From contig OY365810.1 in the NCBI GenBank assembly GCA_959347315.1, forward strand, positions 14,439,961-14,503,960: a stretch of 64,000 bases of DNA, given 5' to 3'. The notes under the pieces were generated by a model. The model was not told the origin of the DNA. It worked only from the letters and a program-made list of their open reading frames with translations, and searched no databases. The translations under genes and the position numbers were made by a program. Every line of letters begins with the position of its first letter. The stretch's first letter is position 1. Positions 42,955 to 53,900 of this stretch are shown piece after piece. The DNA comes from Bimastos eiseni (Eukaryota > Annelida > Clitellata > Crassiclitellata > Lumbricidae).

Positions 42955-44645
42955 TAACCAATGCAAGTTTTAACTGTTATTGATATAACCTTATTTGAAA
43001 AAAATGTCAACTAAGACTTGAATCCTCCCAAAAATATCTGAGTGAGCAGAGGTAGAACGAATCTCGGATCCATACCGTAGTATAAGCCATCATTGGCATA
43101 TTACGCAAATCTACATCTGACACGTACATGTAAAAATGTAGTATAGGCTCTTTATCTGATTAATAAGATGTTTACTGAAAAGAACTGGCAACACCTTCCA
43201 ACACATAATTGCAGAAAGGTATGATGAAAACAGAGCTGGAAATAAGCTTGAGAGTTCGTAGGTCTTTAGGGTCATTAGGTTCATATGATCCTAGGTCATT
43301 TTGCTTGTTAGGTTTTTAACGTAGCCCTACGTACAGTCGCACACCAGACACAAATTGCGATCCCGAACATCCCATACACCCCCCTTCGGTCTCCCTGCTA
43401 TATTGCTAATAGCTGTGTGCACTGCAGAGTGCACGCAGCACTATATAGCCCAAAAGAATCAACCGAAAGCACGATTACACTAATCTATCTGAAAAAGGAA
43501 AACATAGACTAAAATAACTCAACATTTTGACTCTTGAGGATTTTTAGCTTTTATTCTTAAGTAACACGAAAGCTAGGTTTTTAAATCAATTTTTCAGACC
43601 TAGGTGTAACAGCAAATTATTCAATGCATATTATGCCGTGAGCGTGAACCACCAAGTATGTAGGCCTAATTTTTTATGAAAGGTTGTAGGCATGCTAACA
43701 CTTTTAGTACATCCTAATTATTGTATTTCGTTTCAAACTCTACCTGCTGCCGACATTTCAATGATTTCACCTGACGAAAAACCGGGAAATCTGCTTACAG
43801 GGTTAAATTTTGAAAAATGGTTAAATTCTAATCTACTTTTAAGCGTAATTAGATCGCGTAGACCAGTAGGCCTAATGTCAGGCACAAATGGCTAAATGAG
43901 TCACACTCTGTGATCACAATACACGGAATATAACGAACGAATCCTCCTCTAACGATATTTGTTTATACATAATTATTGATGTGTCTGCTGCGTTTGTCAA
44001 ACTGTACATTTTGCATAACGAAGTCAATTATTCGCCTCATGCGACCATATACATGTACGGAGTGATTAGTGAAGCGTCTATCCACCCACCTAAGAATCGT
44101 TATCTTGTTGTCAGTTGTTGCGCCATATAAAAATGTGACGCATTCACCGGAATTCGTTTAAAGCGACCAGCGACATCAATTGGAAAATTTTCCACCAGAT
44201 GTTTCGAGATTGGTTATTGCGACCTTGGGCAGCCTCGTGAGTCTTCCAATGACGAATACCACAGTTGCACTGGTGACATTACACAATACACATGTAGGCC
44301 TGCATTTACATGCATTATATTAGTATATTAATAGTAAGACAGATCTACAGATAATCTTACAGTTGTTCATGCATACCCATAGGCAAGGTGAGACTGACCG
44401 AGACAGACAGTCATATACTGTAGGTAATAACAATTTTGGCGGTTTCTATAGCGCCCGTTTCTAATGCCCAAGACATAAACCATGCAATGGCATTCCAAAA
44501 CCAAACCGTGATGAATCACTCAGAAAGACATAGAGAGCAGCCAATGGTGGAAAGAGGTGAGTAGAGTCTGAAGTCGAGAACGAAATGACATAAGCGACTG
44601 AGTGAAGTGTGTGTGTGAGAGTTAGCAGAACGCACAGATATAGGA
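42955..44645. other. no confirmed gene; possible TIR-like fossil exon at 43690-43867
   Basis: Mostly unique AT-rich sequence. The frame from 43692 contains SPDEKPGNLLTGLNF and ends IRSRRP at a GT. This resembles exon 3 of the TIR gene (KPGGLLTGIKV ... IRSIRP before its donor), but is about 7 residues shorter between the two blocks. Treated as a possible decayed duplicate only. Confidence 0.3.
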
Positions 44646-44649
44646 GGAG

Positions 44650-44870
44650 GGTCCGGACAATTCGTCGCGGACAATTCGGCGCGAGAATAATGGACAATTC
44701 AGCACGGTAAATTCAATATGTCTATAGTGTCAATGCGGGGTAGTTAGCTCTCGTCAATTACATGGATTAGGCAATGTACCAGGATTTCATAAGCCCTAAT
44801 TAGAGTGTAAATATTCCGTTAAAGCTTTATATTAAGCCTAAATATTTTGAAAACCTTGACGCCACGATAT
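44650..44870. mobile_element. truncated copy of the GGACAATTCGTCGC fold-back element
   Basis: Left array plus interior as in 31984-32330, with a missing right end. The break point coincides with the start of LINE-derived sequence at 44870. Confidence 0.8.
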
Positions 44871-45130
44871 TGTCAGACCAGCAGATTCTGGGCTTTCCAC
44901 GACCTCGACTTCCTTCCACTATACCCGATATCACGCTTTTCTCAATACTGTCCCTAGGCTGTCTCACGACATGCCCAAAGTACCGCAGTTTTCAGGATTT
45001 GATGTGGCCTAACAGTTTGCTGTTAACTTTCGCCATTTAGCATGCTTGTTCGGTGGTCGCCATTTCCGTCCATGGAATTCTGAGCAATTTCCCCATGCGT
45101 TTGTTCTCAAATGTTTGTAGTTGCGAGCCT
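44870..45130 (-). pseudogene. LINE ORF2 C-terminal fragment
   Basis: The minus strand reads (K)LRYFGHVVRQPRDSIEKSVI, SGIVEGSRGRGKPRICWSDN. Upstream it reads FENKRMGKLLRIPWTEMATT. These are the K-R-x-x-x-x-L-x-I-x-W-x-x and Y-F-G-H-V-x-R-x-x-x-x-x-E blocks of a non-LTR retrotransposon. One in-frame stop lies just before the LRYFGHV block. It abuts the truncated fold-back element, so one inserted into or replaced part of the other. Confidence 0.85.
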
Positions 45131-46440
45131 CACTTGGAAACGAATTATGGTATTCTTTGCTGAATAGGTGGGAAATGCAATGATTTAAGCATAGGGGATA
45201 TAACTATATTATTATTCGGATGCTTTAGTAAGGCTCTAGCTTAAGAGTTTTGAATTCTATGCAGCTTCATCATGTTCGATTCATCGACACCAGCCAGTTA
45301 CAGTAATCTAGGCAACTGAAACCAAAGCATTTACCAAAGATAAGCTTACTGACAATGAACATAATATAATTATGATGACTTAAAACACTAATTCGTTGTC
45401 AATTTAAAACATGGAAGAATTTAAACGCAGCCCAAGGAATTGAAGACAAAGCGTAAGTGCCGAGCAGCGTATCCCAAGTAACCTAGTTTAAATGTCTATA
45501 GAGTCAGTCAAATATGTTGCGTTGCTGTGGAATACCCAACAGGCAGTTGCAGAGATTCGGTTTCTGGTGATTTAACAAGGTTATTGGTCGCCATCTAAGA
45601 CTGCAGCTCATTTATCCGATGTTTGCGCAGATAAGCCTCGTTATTCCCATAACGAGGAACGTGTACTGCAATGTATGAAAAAACCTATGCAGCTCGTCGT
45701 TAAAGGGTTAATAGCTATGCCGTTTAACAGGTCTTGCCAGCACGCTGAAAGGCATCCGCTTCTTTAGTCAAGACATCGTGTTTCGCCGCTTAATACAGTT
45801 GGATGTGAAAACAGACGAATGATCGATACAAATGAAACGAATCAATTCAACATGAGGTCCACATAGTAGGCGGTTGAAGGTCTATATCGGGATAGATACA
45901 TCCACGAAAATTAATATGCTTCACACTACTACAACGATGCAAAATCCTCTTTTCAGTATAGGAGCAGCTAAAGTGGCCGGATCGGTAACTTCAAGCAGTC
46001 ATTTTGAATGAAAATAAAGGCGCCTCTTCGAATACCCACAGAACTCATGCATGCATGGATCGACAGATTTTACGTCATAAAACTAATAATGATATTATCA
46101 GTACAACTTTTCGTCATTCAACTATTTCAATTCGCTGCTCTTTTCTTTCAGGTAGAATTTCATGTTATTCCATCCTTGCATAAGCTTTCTTTCCTCGTAA
46201 TGAATTTCAGCTTCATCCAGGTCCTGATGCGATCTAGGCCCATGTTTGCGTCTGCTCCGGGCATTGCTCTTGCGTTCTTGACACTGTTCCTGTAACTGTG
46301 TCTTACCATTATGTAGTCCAGCTGATATCTAAATTGCCACTTCTAAAGGTGATTTCCATATGTTGGCCTATACCTTCCTCTCTTCACGTGCGGTAACTAG
46401 ATGTTTGTCATTATTGGTGCTTTTCTGTCACAGAGTGACA
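45131..46440. other. no gene seen
   Basis: Frame 46008-46295 is hydrophobic with an acceptor-like TTTCAG inside, but no domain or partner exon was found. Confidence 0.3.
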
Positions 46441-47015
46441 GAACTCGATTTGTTTCTCTTAATGACGAGCAGGCAAACAATTGAGAGTTGGAAGAGTCGG
46501 GTAGAAGCAATGTTTTTTTCTGGCGGAACGCGCCGGAACGGCGTTCCGGCACCTTTTATTCAAATACTAAAAAATAAAAGAGTAGGTCCTAGTTGTGTAA
46601 GAACTATGGAATTTGGTATAAAACTCTAACATTTCAATGTTTGTATTCTATAATTTATAGGCCTAAGTAAGTGTAGGGCCTACATATTGTGATCATTGTG
46701 TCCTATAAAATTTATTTTTGGTAGCTATTTTTAGCGTAATTTCAGTCAACAACAGGCCCACAGATGCGTTTCGGCATATTTCTAGAATAAAAGCACTAGT
46801 AAAAAATATGATTGCTTGCTCTAGGTCCGCTCTTCTTTGCCTTCTTAAAGAGGCTCTTGATCGCCTGGATGGCATTATACTTATCACTCATGTTAGCATT
46901 TCCGTATTTTTGTCAGAATGTTTTCTTTCTCAATAACCGAATTTAGTGTAGGCCTAGGGCCTACTCTAAGTTAGTGAGAGATTGTTTTTCCTTCGGTTAA
47001 GATGAGGCAAGCAGT
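46441..47015. repeat. repeat segment duplicated at 47930-48180
   Basis: 'acaattgagagttg' and 'caagcagttgacc' occur with similar intervening sequence (TTTTTGTCAGA(A)TGTT...CTCAATAACC) at 46470-47010 and 47960-48175. The region also contains copy 2 of the repeat described at 39545. Diverged duplication of a mobile or segmental unit. Confidence 0.55.
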
Positions 47016-47019
47016 TGAC

Positions 47020-47380
47020 CAGAGGGCTACATTTTTTTGACGCTATGACCGTGGCCCTTTATGAATATTCTTGATATTTGACGACGTTTTATTTAGCATA
47101 TTAGCTCTGATGGGTTATAGACTTAACGCATTAGCCCCAACTAACTATTGTAAACAGTAGTGAGCAGCTTTAAAATAAAACTGTTCCTAGTTTAAAATGG
47201 CAACTGATACAATTCTTATTCCACACAAAACATTGCAGAAATCAAACAAAGAGGGCTGCAGACCCATTTGATTCAATACATTGTGCATGTACTTAGACAT
47301 CTGTATTGCATCAATAGATTTCACCAATCTACGTTAACTAGAGGGCCACGGTCATAGCGTCGAAAAAATGTAGCAGCTCC
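47020..47380. mobile_element. MITE-like inverted repeat, ~33-bp arms
   Basis: Left arm 'ctacatttttttgacgctat' + 'gaccgtggccct' at 47027-47059 is matched in inverse at 47342-47374 with one mismatch. The ~280-bp loop is AT-rich and non-coding. No TSD identified. Confidence 0.65.
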
Positions 47381-48180
47381 AGTACATTCGAGTTTTCTAG
47401 TTTCATCTCCCTTAAGCGTTGTCCAAATTTCGAGCTTCTCTTTCTGTTATTTTTTTGGATTTTGCCGGAACCTCTATATACTGATCTACAGATAAATCGA
47501 AGAAAATGATGATCAACTTCATTTTTGTTCTTGTGTACTAACATAATTCATAAAAGAAATCACAGGCCTACCGCATCGTAACTTACAAGGATATATACCT
47601 ATAGACAATCATGGAGTTTTTCAGAATTTTATTCGATCTGTCTTTGACAGACATATAATATTCTTGTACAAAACTCTATAAAGATAGTATTTATTGTCCT
47701 TTTCGGACAGTTAATTACCGTGATCTCGCGATCTGTAAGAGTCGGTCGACAGCAGATCTTACGCGGTTATCCATTGTAGGATCTGCTTCACTCAGATACT
47801 ATTTCCGCGAAGATATGGATAGCAGCCGCTCAAGTCCTTGGTTATCTGATTCATTCTCTTCACCAGCCTATCTCTCGAATCGTTGAGCCTGAGGTGATTT
47901 TCTTGAAACCCGAAACGAGACAACCTGTGGCTTTTTCTTAACAATCTCTCTAAATGACAAGCGGACCAACAATTGAGAGTTGTCTTAGGGTGAAGAATAT
48001 GGTTGGTTGCTCTGGGTCCTAATTATTCCTACCCATAATCATTCATGTCAGCATATCTGCATTTTTGTCAGATTGTTCTCTTGCTCAGTAACCTAATATA
48101 GCCCACTCTAAATATGAGCATGTTCTTCCTCCGGTCAGAAGAAGCAAGCAGTTGACCCGAGGATATTGATATTGAGAGTA

Positions 48181-48650
48181 TCCTGGTTAAAATTACACGT
48201 GATATCGCGTAATGACGTCACGTTTGCAGCCGCCAAAAGTTAATTTCTAATTTTAGCCTATATATCGGTGTTTCGCATTTTATAAATAAATAATCGAAGT
48301 TGTTCTGATATTAGCGTCTTAAAACCTAGAGTTGTTTTGTTAACCAATAAGGTATTACTTCTCACTTTTATGCGGTTTGGATGTAATATAAGCTAAGCTG
48401 CAAGTGCTGTAACATGCCAGGCAAATTTCTGTCGATGGCAGCGGCCATGTCGACTCTGGATCCAATCCAATGGTCCTGATAGCGACATAGACGGTAGACA
48501 GTGTATACGTGTAGGGCCTGTAAGCGTTCTCTCCCAAACATCCGCATTCCAATCTCAGAAGTTGTAGAATTAATAAACTGAGGCATTAACTAAACAATAA
48601 TGACCCATCGTTTAAATTCTCTGGCGCTTATGAGTCGCCTTCTAACTGAA
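48181..48650. other. no gene seen
   Basis: AT-rich sequence; nothing supported. Confidence 0.35.
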
Positions 48651-48654
48651 GTCC

Positions 48655-49790
48655 TAATAATATCGTCAGTCAAAATGTCACATATATAAATTTTGCATTA
48701 TATTAGCCACTTTGAGAAATTATAATTATATTAATAATTATTTATATTGCGAATTACATCTGTTATGCGCGTATAACGAACATTGGTAAACCGTAGTTTA
48801 GGTTTCAAAACCATTTTCTTGCAACTATCATGCTCTCTTAATTTGAAATAGAAGCTGGACTAATGAAAAGAATTCTTGCTTAAAACGAAACTGGAATAAT
48901 TAATAGAATCTTGTTTAATTAGACGCCGAAGGGGTTAAAATATATGTGCTTAATTGAATTATGGATAAGTATGAGCGGTTTCGATGAAAAATTCTGCTAA
49001 AGTGGAAGCGGGATCGATGATGTTAATCGTGCTTTAGTTGAAACTGGATTGATACAAAGAATTATGTTCAACTGGAAGCTGGATCGATGAAAGAAATATT
49101 GCCTAAATCGAAGCTGGACTGATGAAAGCAATTCTTCTTTAACTAAAAGTTGGATCGACGATACTGTTATTGCATCACTAGAAGCTGGATTGAATAAATT
49201 TTATTTCAACAGAACTTGAATCGATGAAAATGTTATTGCATCACTAGAAGCCGAATAGATTAAAATGGTTGCTCTTTAAATAGAAGTGGGATCGATGAAG
49301 GCGTTGTTCCATAACTATAAGCTGGACAGATTCAAATGGTTCTTCTTCAAATATAAATTGGATAGATAAGTTAACATACGTTTTGCTGAAAAAGAAGCTG
49401 GATTGATGAATACAATCCTTCTTTAAATAGAAGTTGAAAAAGAAATCAGTTTTCATTAATCCAGCTTCTATTTAAGCAATATTTCTTTCTTCGGTCCAGC
49501 TTTCAGTTGAGCATGATTCTTTGTGTCAATCCAGTTTCAACTAAAGCACGACCATTTTCAGCGATCCGGCTTCCGCTTGAGCTTCCGCTTAATCAGAATT
49601 TATACATATGCGACATTTTGACTGACGATTTTATTATCGTGCGACATTATTAGCGTGCGACATTTTAAATTGCGATATTTTGACTGACGATTTTAGTATC
49701 GTGCGACATTATTAACGTGCGACATTTTTAATTGCGATATTTTGATTGCGACATTTTTATTCGCGACATTTTTCTTGCGACATTATCATC
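48655..49790. mobile_element. fold-back element with internal 36-bp minisatellite
   Basis: The left arm (48655-48695) contains 'atcgtcagtcaaaatgtc' and the right arm (49593-49640) its inverse 'gacattttgactgacgat', with extended pairing of about 40 bp. The right side continues into a tandem of 'tgcgacatttt'-type units to 49790. The interior (48835-49440) is a degenerate ~36-38-bp array with consensus 'gaagctggattgatgaaa' + 'ATTCTTGCTTAA'. It is followed by the same unit in inverse orientation (49445-49590), making a long potential hairpin. Confidence 0.75.
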
Positions 49791-50985
49791 GGATACCCGA
49801 TATCTTACTAGCTGATGACATTTTGTCACCTGATTGTTTCTTTGTTTCCAATAATTCATAACGTGCATCATGCAAGTAATACAGTAACTATTATTTGCAT
49901 CTGATAAACGCACATGCGTAACACTGTATGATCATGTTTCACCATATATCGCCATATATCATATAGCATTTGCCCCTTATGTTTTATCCGAATAACAAAT
50001 ATCAATAGATTATTAGTCAGGAAAATGTAGGTTTATCGGTCACCTCAATCTCACGTTATTCTGCCTGTCGCATGTTGGCCAATCTCCCAAACATCTACGT
50101 GACGACATCCGCCTGCTGTCCTCTGCCACTTCCCTTTATCCTCTACGCTCGCTTGACCGTCCGGCATATTCTCTGGATTGCGAACAAAAACTGCTATGGC
50201 TGAGACACAAGGCAAGCCCTTTTGCCCTAAATTGGCCCTGCACCACGGAGCCACCTCACTCCTTCAAAACGTTACTCCTTACAAGCTGGTGAGCCAAGTG
50301 ACCTTCCCAAAATATTTGTAAGTGAATCATAACATCATATGGAGCATTTAAACGCCTGTTAAAGTTAGAAATAATAACCTCACCATGCAAAAATGAGTTT
50401 TTTATCTCTACTTAGAAATGCTATTTATTGATCTAAGGCCTCAAACAGAAGTTTGTAAAGTGACCACGTAATGTATATGCAAACTTTGGATATCGGTCAC
50501 CTTAATCTCACATTTTATTTACCGCTCGTATATTGGTCATCTTGTTTTCTGTTTAGCCACATGTTTGTACTCTCATTGAATGGGCCCTGCGTAGCTTCAC
50601 AGCTAGCCAGCCTGTATACCACTAGGCCTAGAATTTTGTGAATTCGCGCAGTTATGTTGATTTACTTCACTGAATTTGGCAAATATAAAATAAATAGATG
50701 AATTGATTATTTCTCCAACCTTTACCTTGACCTTGTATACACTAAACCTGCTATAAACTAACCAAAATGTCATTAGCCATAGCCTTGGAATTAATCCAAC
50801 TCCAACCATTATGCCGATCCTAACATTCCCCGTCACCTCGAATAAAAGTCTACAGTGCTTTGATTTATAAAATTATAAGGATGTGCTTATTACTTTATCG
50901 TATTTAAGTTTTTATCTCTATTAATTGTCTTGCTTTTTGCATTGTCGTGACTTTTGCATTTGTTTGTAACTGCGATTCATCGCAG
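49791..50985. other. no gene seen; possible 5' region of the TIR gene
   Basis: 'ggtcacctcaatctcac' (50038) and 'ggtcaccttaatctcac' (50497) mark a diverged direct repeat. No upstream exon of the TIR gene could be supported. Confidence 0.35.
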
Positions 50986-53900
50986 ATGTCTGTCTATACC
51001 TGTTGCGCATATCAATGCGTTCATAAAGATGTTGCAAGAAGACTTGTCAAAGACCTTAACGAAGCCGGGATCCTCTGTTTCTTCACTGGAGATATTCCAG
51101 ATGAAAGGAGTACGCTATTAATTTTCAATATAGGTGTTGTTTCTGTTTATTAGAAAATTTATTAGCTAGGCCTATGTTGTCAGTTTCCAATCAATTAGAT
51201 TATTATTTTTTTTAAACTTTTAACGGATATTGATAGCGGTGGTTGTTGTTGTAGTAGTAGGGAAGTTTTAGTCGTTGTAGCAATTGTTGTTCAGGCTATT
51301 GTTGCTGTTGATGAAGTTGTAACAGTGATAATATCACCAACAAATTACAGCTCTAGTGTCCAGTTGCCTTGAAGTCGCTCTAAATCAGAGGTTCTCAAAA
51401 TGGATGCATGCATACATGTGTTCAGGTATGTGTTCATATATATCACATACATTATATGTATGCATCATGTGTAATTGTAAGCAGTGGTGTAGTCCTAAGA
51501 AATGAAGTGGGGGAACGCCTGGAAATTGAAGTAGCAACTGTAGCATAAAGTGCAATCTTGCAAGAATTTTGCATAGTGTGAGCGCTGCTATTTTTGAAAC
51601 TGTTGAATGTATAAAAATAAAAATAAAATTAATAAATGTAATTATGTAAATTTATACATAGAAATTTGTTATTTGTAACATATTGTATTCAAGTATTCAA
51701 ACAGTTTCCATACCTGTACAGATAGTACAGGCTTAAGGCTAAAGTACAGTGACTGTCATCAGTCTGTCAGTGAGTCAGTAACTACAGTCATAGGAATTGC
51801 CACAGTGGATCTTCAGTCTTGTCTTCTGATGGATTCAGAGAAGCCACTCTTGTTTGTGTATCCATCGCAGACCGATGTTTCCGCAGCCACGTTTTTGCGT
51901 ACCTGGTTGGATTCCAGGACCTCAGTGGTGGACCATGCAACTTGATAAACATCAACGACGACACGTGAGAGACAAGAAGCTTACTGCGTGTGTCACTGAC
52001 AATGATGTTCTTGTGGCTGAAGCCTAGTTCACATTTAGCTTAGCTGTGCTGCACGGAGTAATACGCGTACAGTTCACCAGAGGCTTTAAGTCAGCAGGCA
52101 TTCTCCAGCCACCGTCATCAACATAATCGCGGAATGCATTCACTGTTAAGACACGCGGCAAAGATAATCTTGTGCACAGTTCTGTCACTTCGTCTTCACC
52201 AAAGCCAGAGGGTATTTCTGAAGGCCATGTTGTTTCATCTAGCACACCAAACTGTCGCATTAAGTCTTCGTACTGCTGCTTACATGTGTTCGATTTCTTG
52301 TCAATCTCACTGCTTACTTGTGATGACTGTGTTGTAAACAACCTTGCTTGCATATTGTTCACCAGACTGGTAGAAAACTGTTTCTGATTTATGGTGAGTA
52401 ACTTGTTATTTTTGGCAAGAGTTATACCACGAAATATTAAATTTTCGGCAGCGTCCATTGCCTCTCGAGTCTTAATGCATGTTTCTCTCTCATCGTTTCC
52501 AAAACTCTAATGCTGCGATGAATCAACTTGTCAGCATATAATACTGACGTTCCACGTTCCTGCAGCAGAAGCGATAAACTCGACAGCTCATGTAATGCGT
52601 CATGCATAAGCCCGAGGTCGACAACAAATTCTGGGGATCGAATACGTTTCAACAGTCCAAGAAATGATGCTCGATCTTGAGAATTTCTGTGTGTGTCACA
52701 GGAGGCATTCTCAAAATGCATGCACAACGACTGGTAATTCTTCCATACAGCTGACACAGTTCGATAAGAGCTCGAGACCCATCGCACGCCAAAAATTCTT
52801 CCAATTTTCCTCAGTTGTTGACCAATTTCGTCAGCACAACCGTCAAGTTCGTGTTGATTTTTTGGCGAACGGCTATAAATCGAATACAGTTTATCAAAAA
52901 ACGCTTGGAAGTGATTTATTACTGTAACTTCCTTGATAGCATTTGACACCGCTAGTTCTAACCGATGATTCAAGCAGTGCCAGACTATAACAATAGGATA
53001 TTTATCCACAATCATACTAGCGACGCCAGACTTTCCGCCGAGCATAACACTGGCTCCATCACTTGCGAATGCAACGAAATGATTTCTCAGGTAATCGTCG
53101 TCATATCCATGAAAAGCAAGGCATCTGAGAAGAGACTCAAATATTGTCATGGCACATTGGTCTTCCAGTTCAATTAAGTCAAGAAACATAAAGTGAGCTT
53201 CCCCATTCATAGTCGAGTGACATTTCAAATACACAATCAGTGTAGACTTATTACTGAGAGTGGTTGATTCATCAATCAGTATGGATATATTGCCTTCCAC
53301 CCTTTGTATTTGGTCACACGCACATTTGCGCATATCTCTTGCGATGTGATCTACCATGTTCGTGGCTGTAAACCGTGAACGTAAACCAATTCCAAGATGA
53401 ACCCCATTCACTTTCTGTAATTCTAAGAGATGCGGATGATATGAGAATGTTCTGTCTTCCTTTTCCAGAAAATAAGCGGTTCGCAAAACTTTCTCCGTTT
53501 TTGCAATGTCTGCCTCGTTCATTGTATCCACCTGTTTCTCAATTGTTTGCTTCTCAGCCGTTAAACAAATCTTGAATGCGGTAATATGTGACACGGATTC
53601 TTTGTGCCTGCTAATTTTCTTTCGCAGTGATGTTAGCTTTGACTGCAAGCTATCACCATAGTATGACACAGTAGACTCCTTCCATTCCACTGCAATAGAA
53701 ACCCCTTGCTGCGTGTGGATAGACAGAGCCACTTTTTTACATATCTTGCATCCAAGTTTTCCATCACGGCAGTCCAACCAAGGATAATCCTTTTTTTTTG
53801 AGCCCACTGGTCGGTAGTCCAGACATCTGGGAAAGCATTCTCTGTAGTTGGCGTTGAATCAGTTAATGTAACAAAAGGTTCAAGAGAATCAAAATGTTTG

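Noticed and set aside
44461..44697. Minus-strand ORF MSIILAPNCPRRIV...
   Set aside because: Its start is a translation of the GGACAATTCGTCGC array; the same NCPRRIVR peptide appears at 31850-32107.
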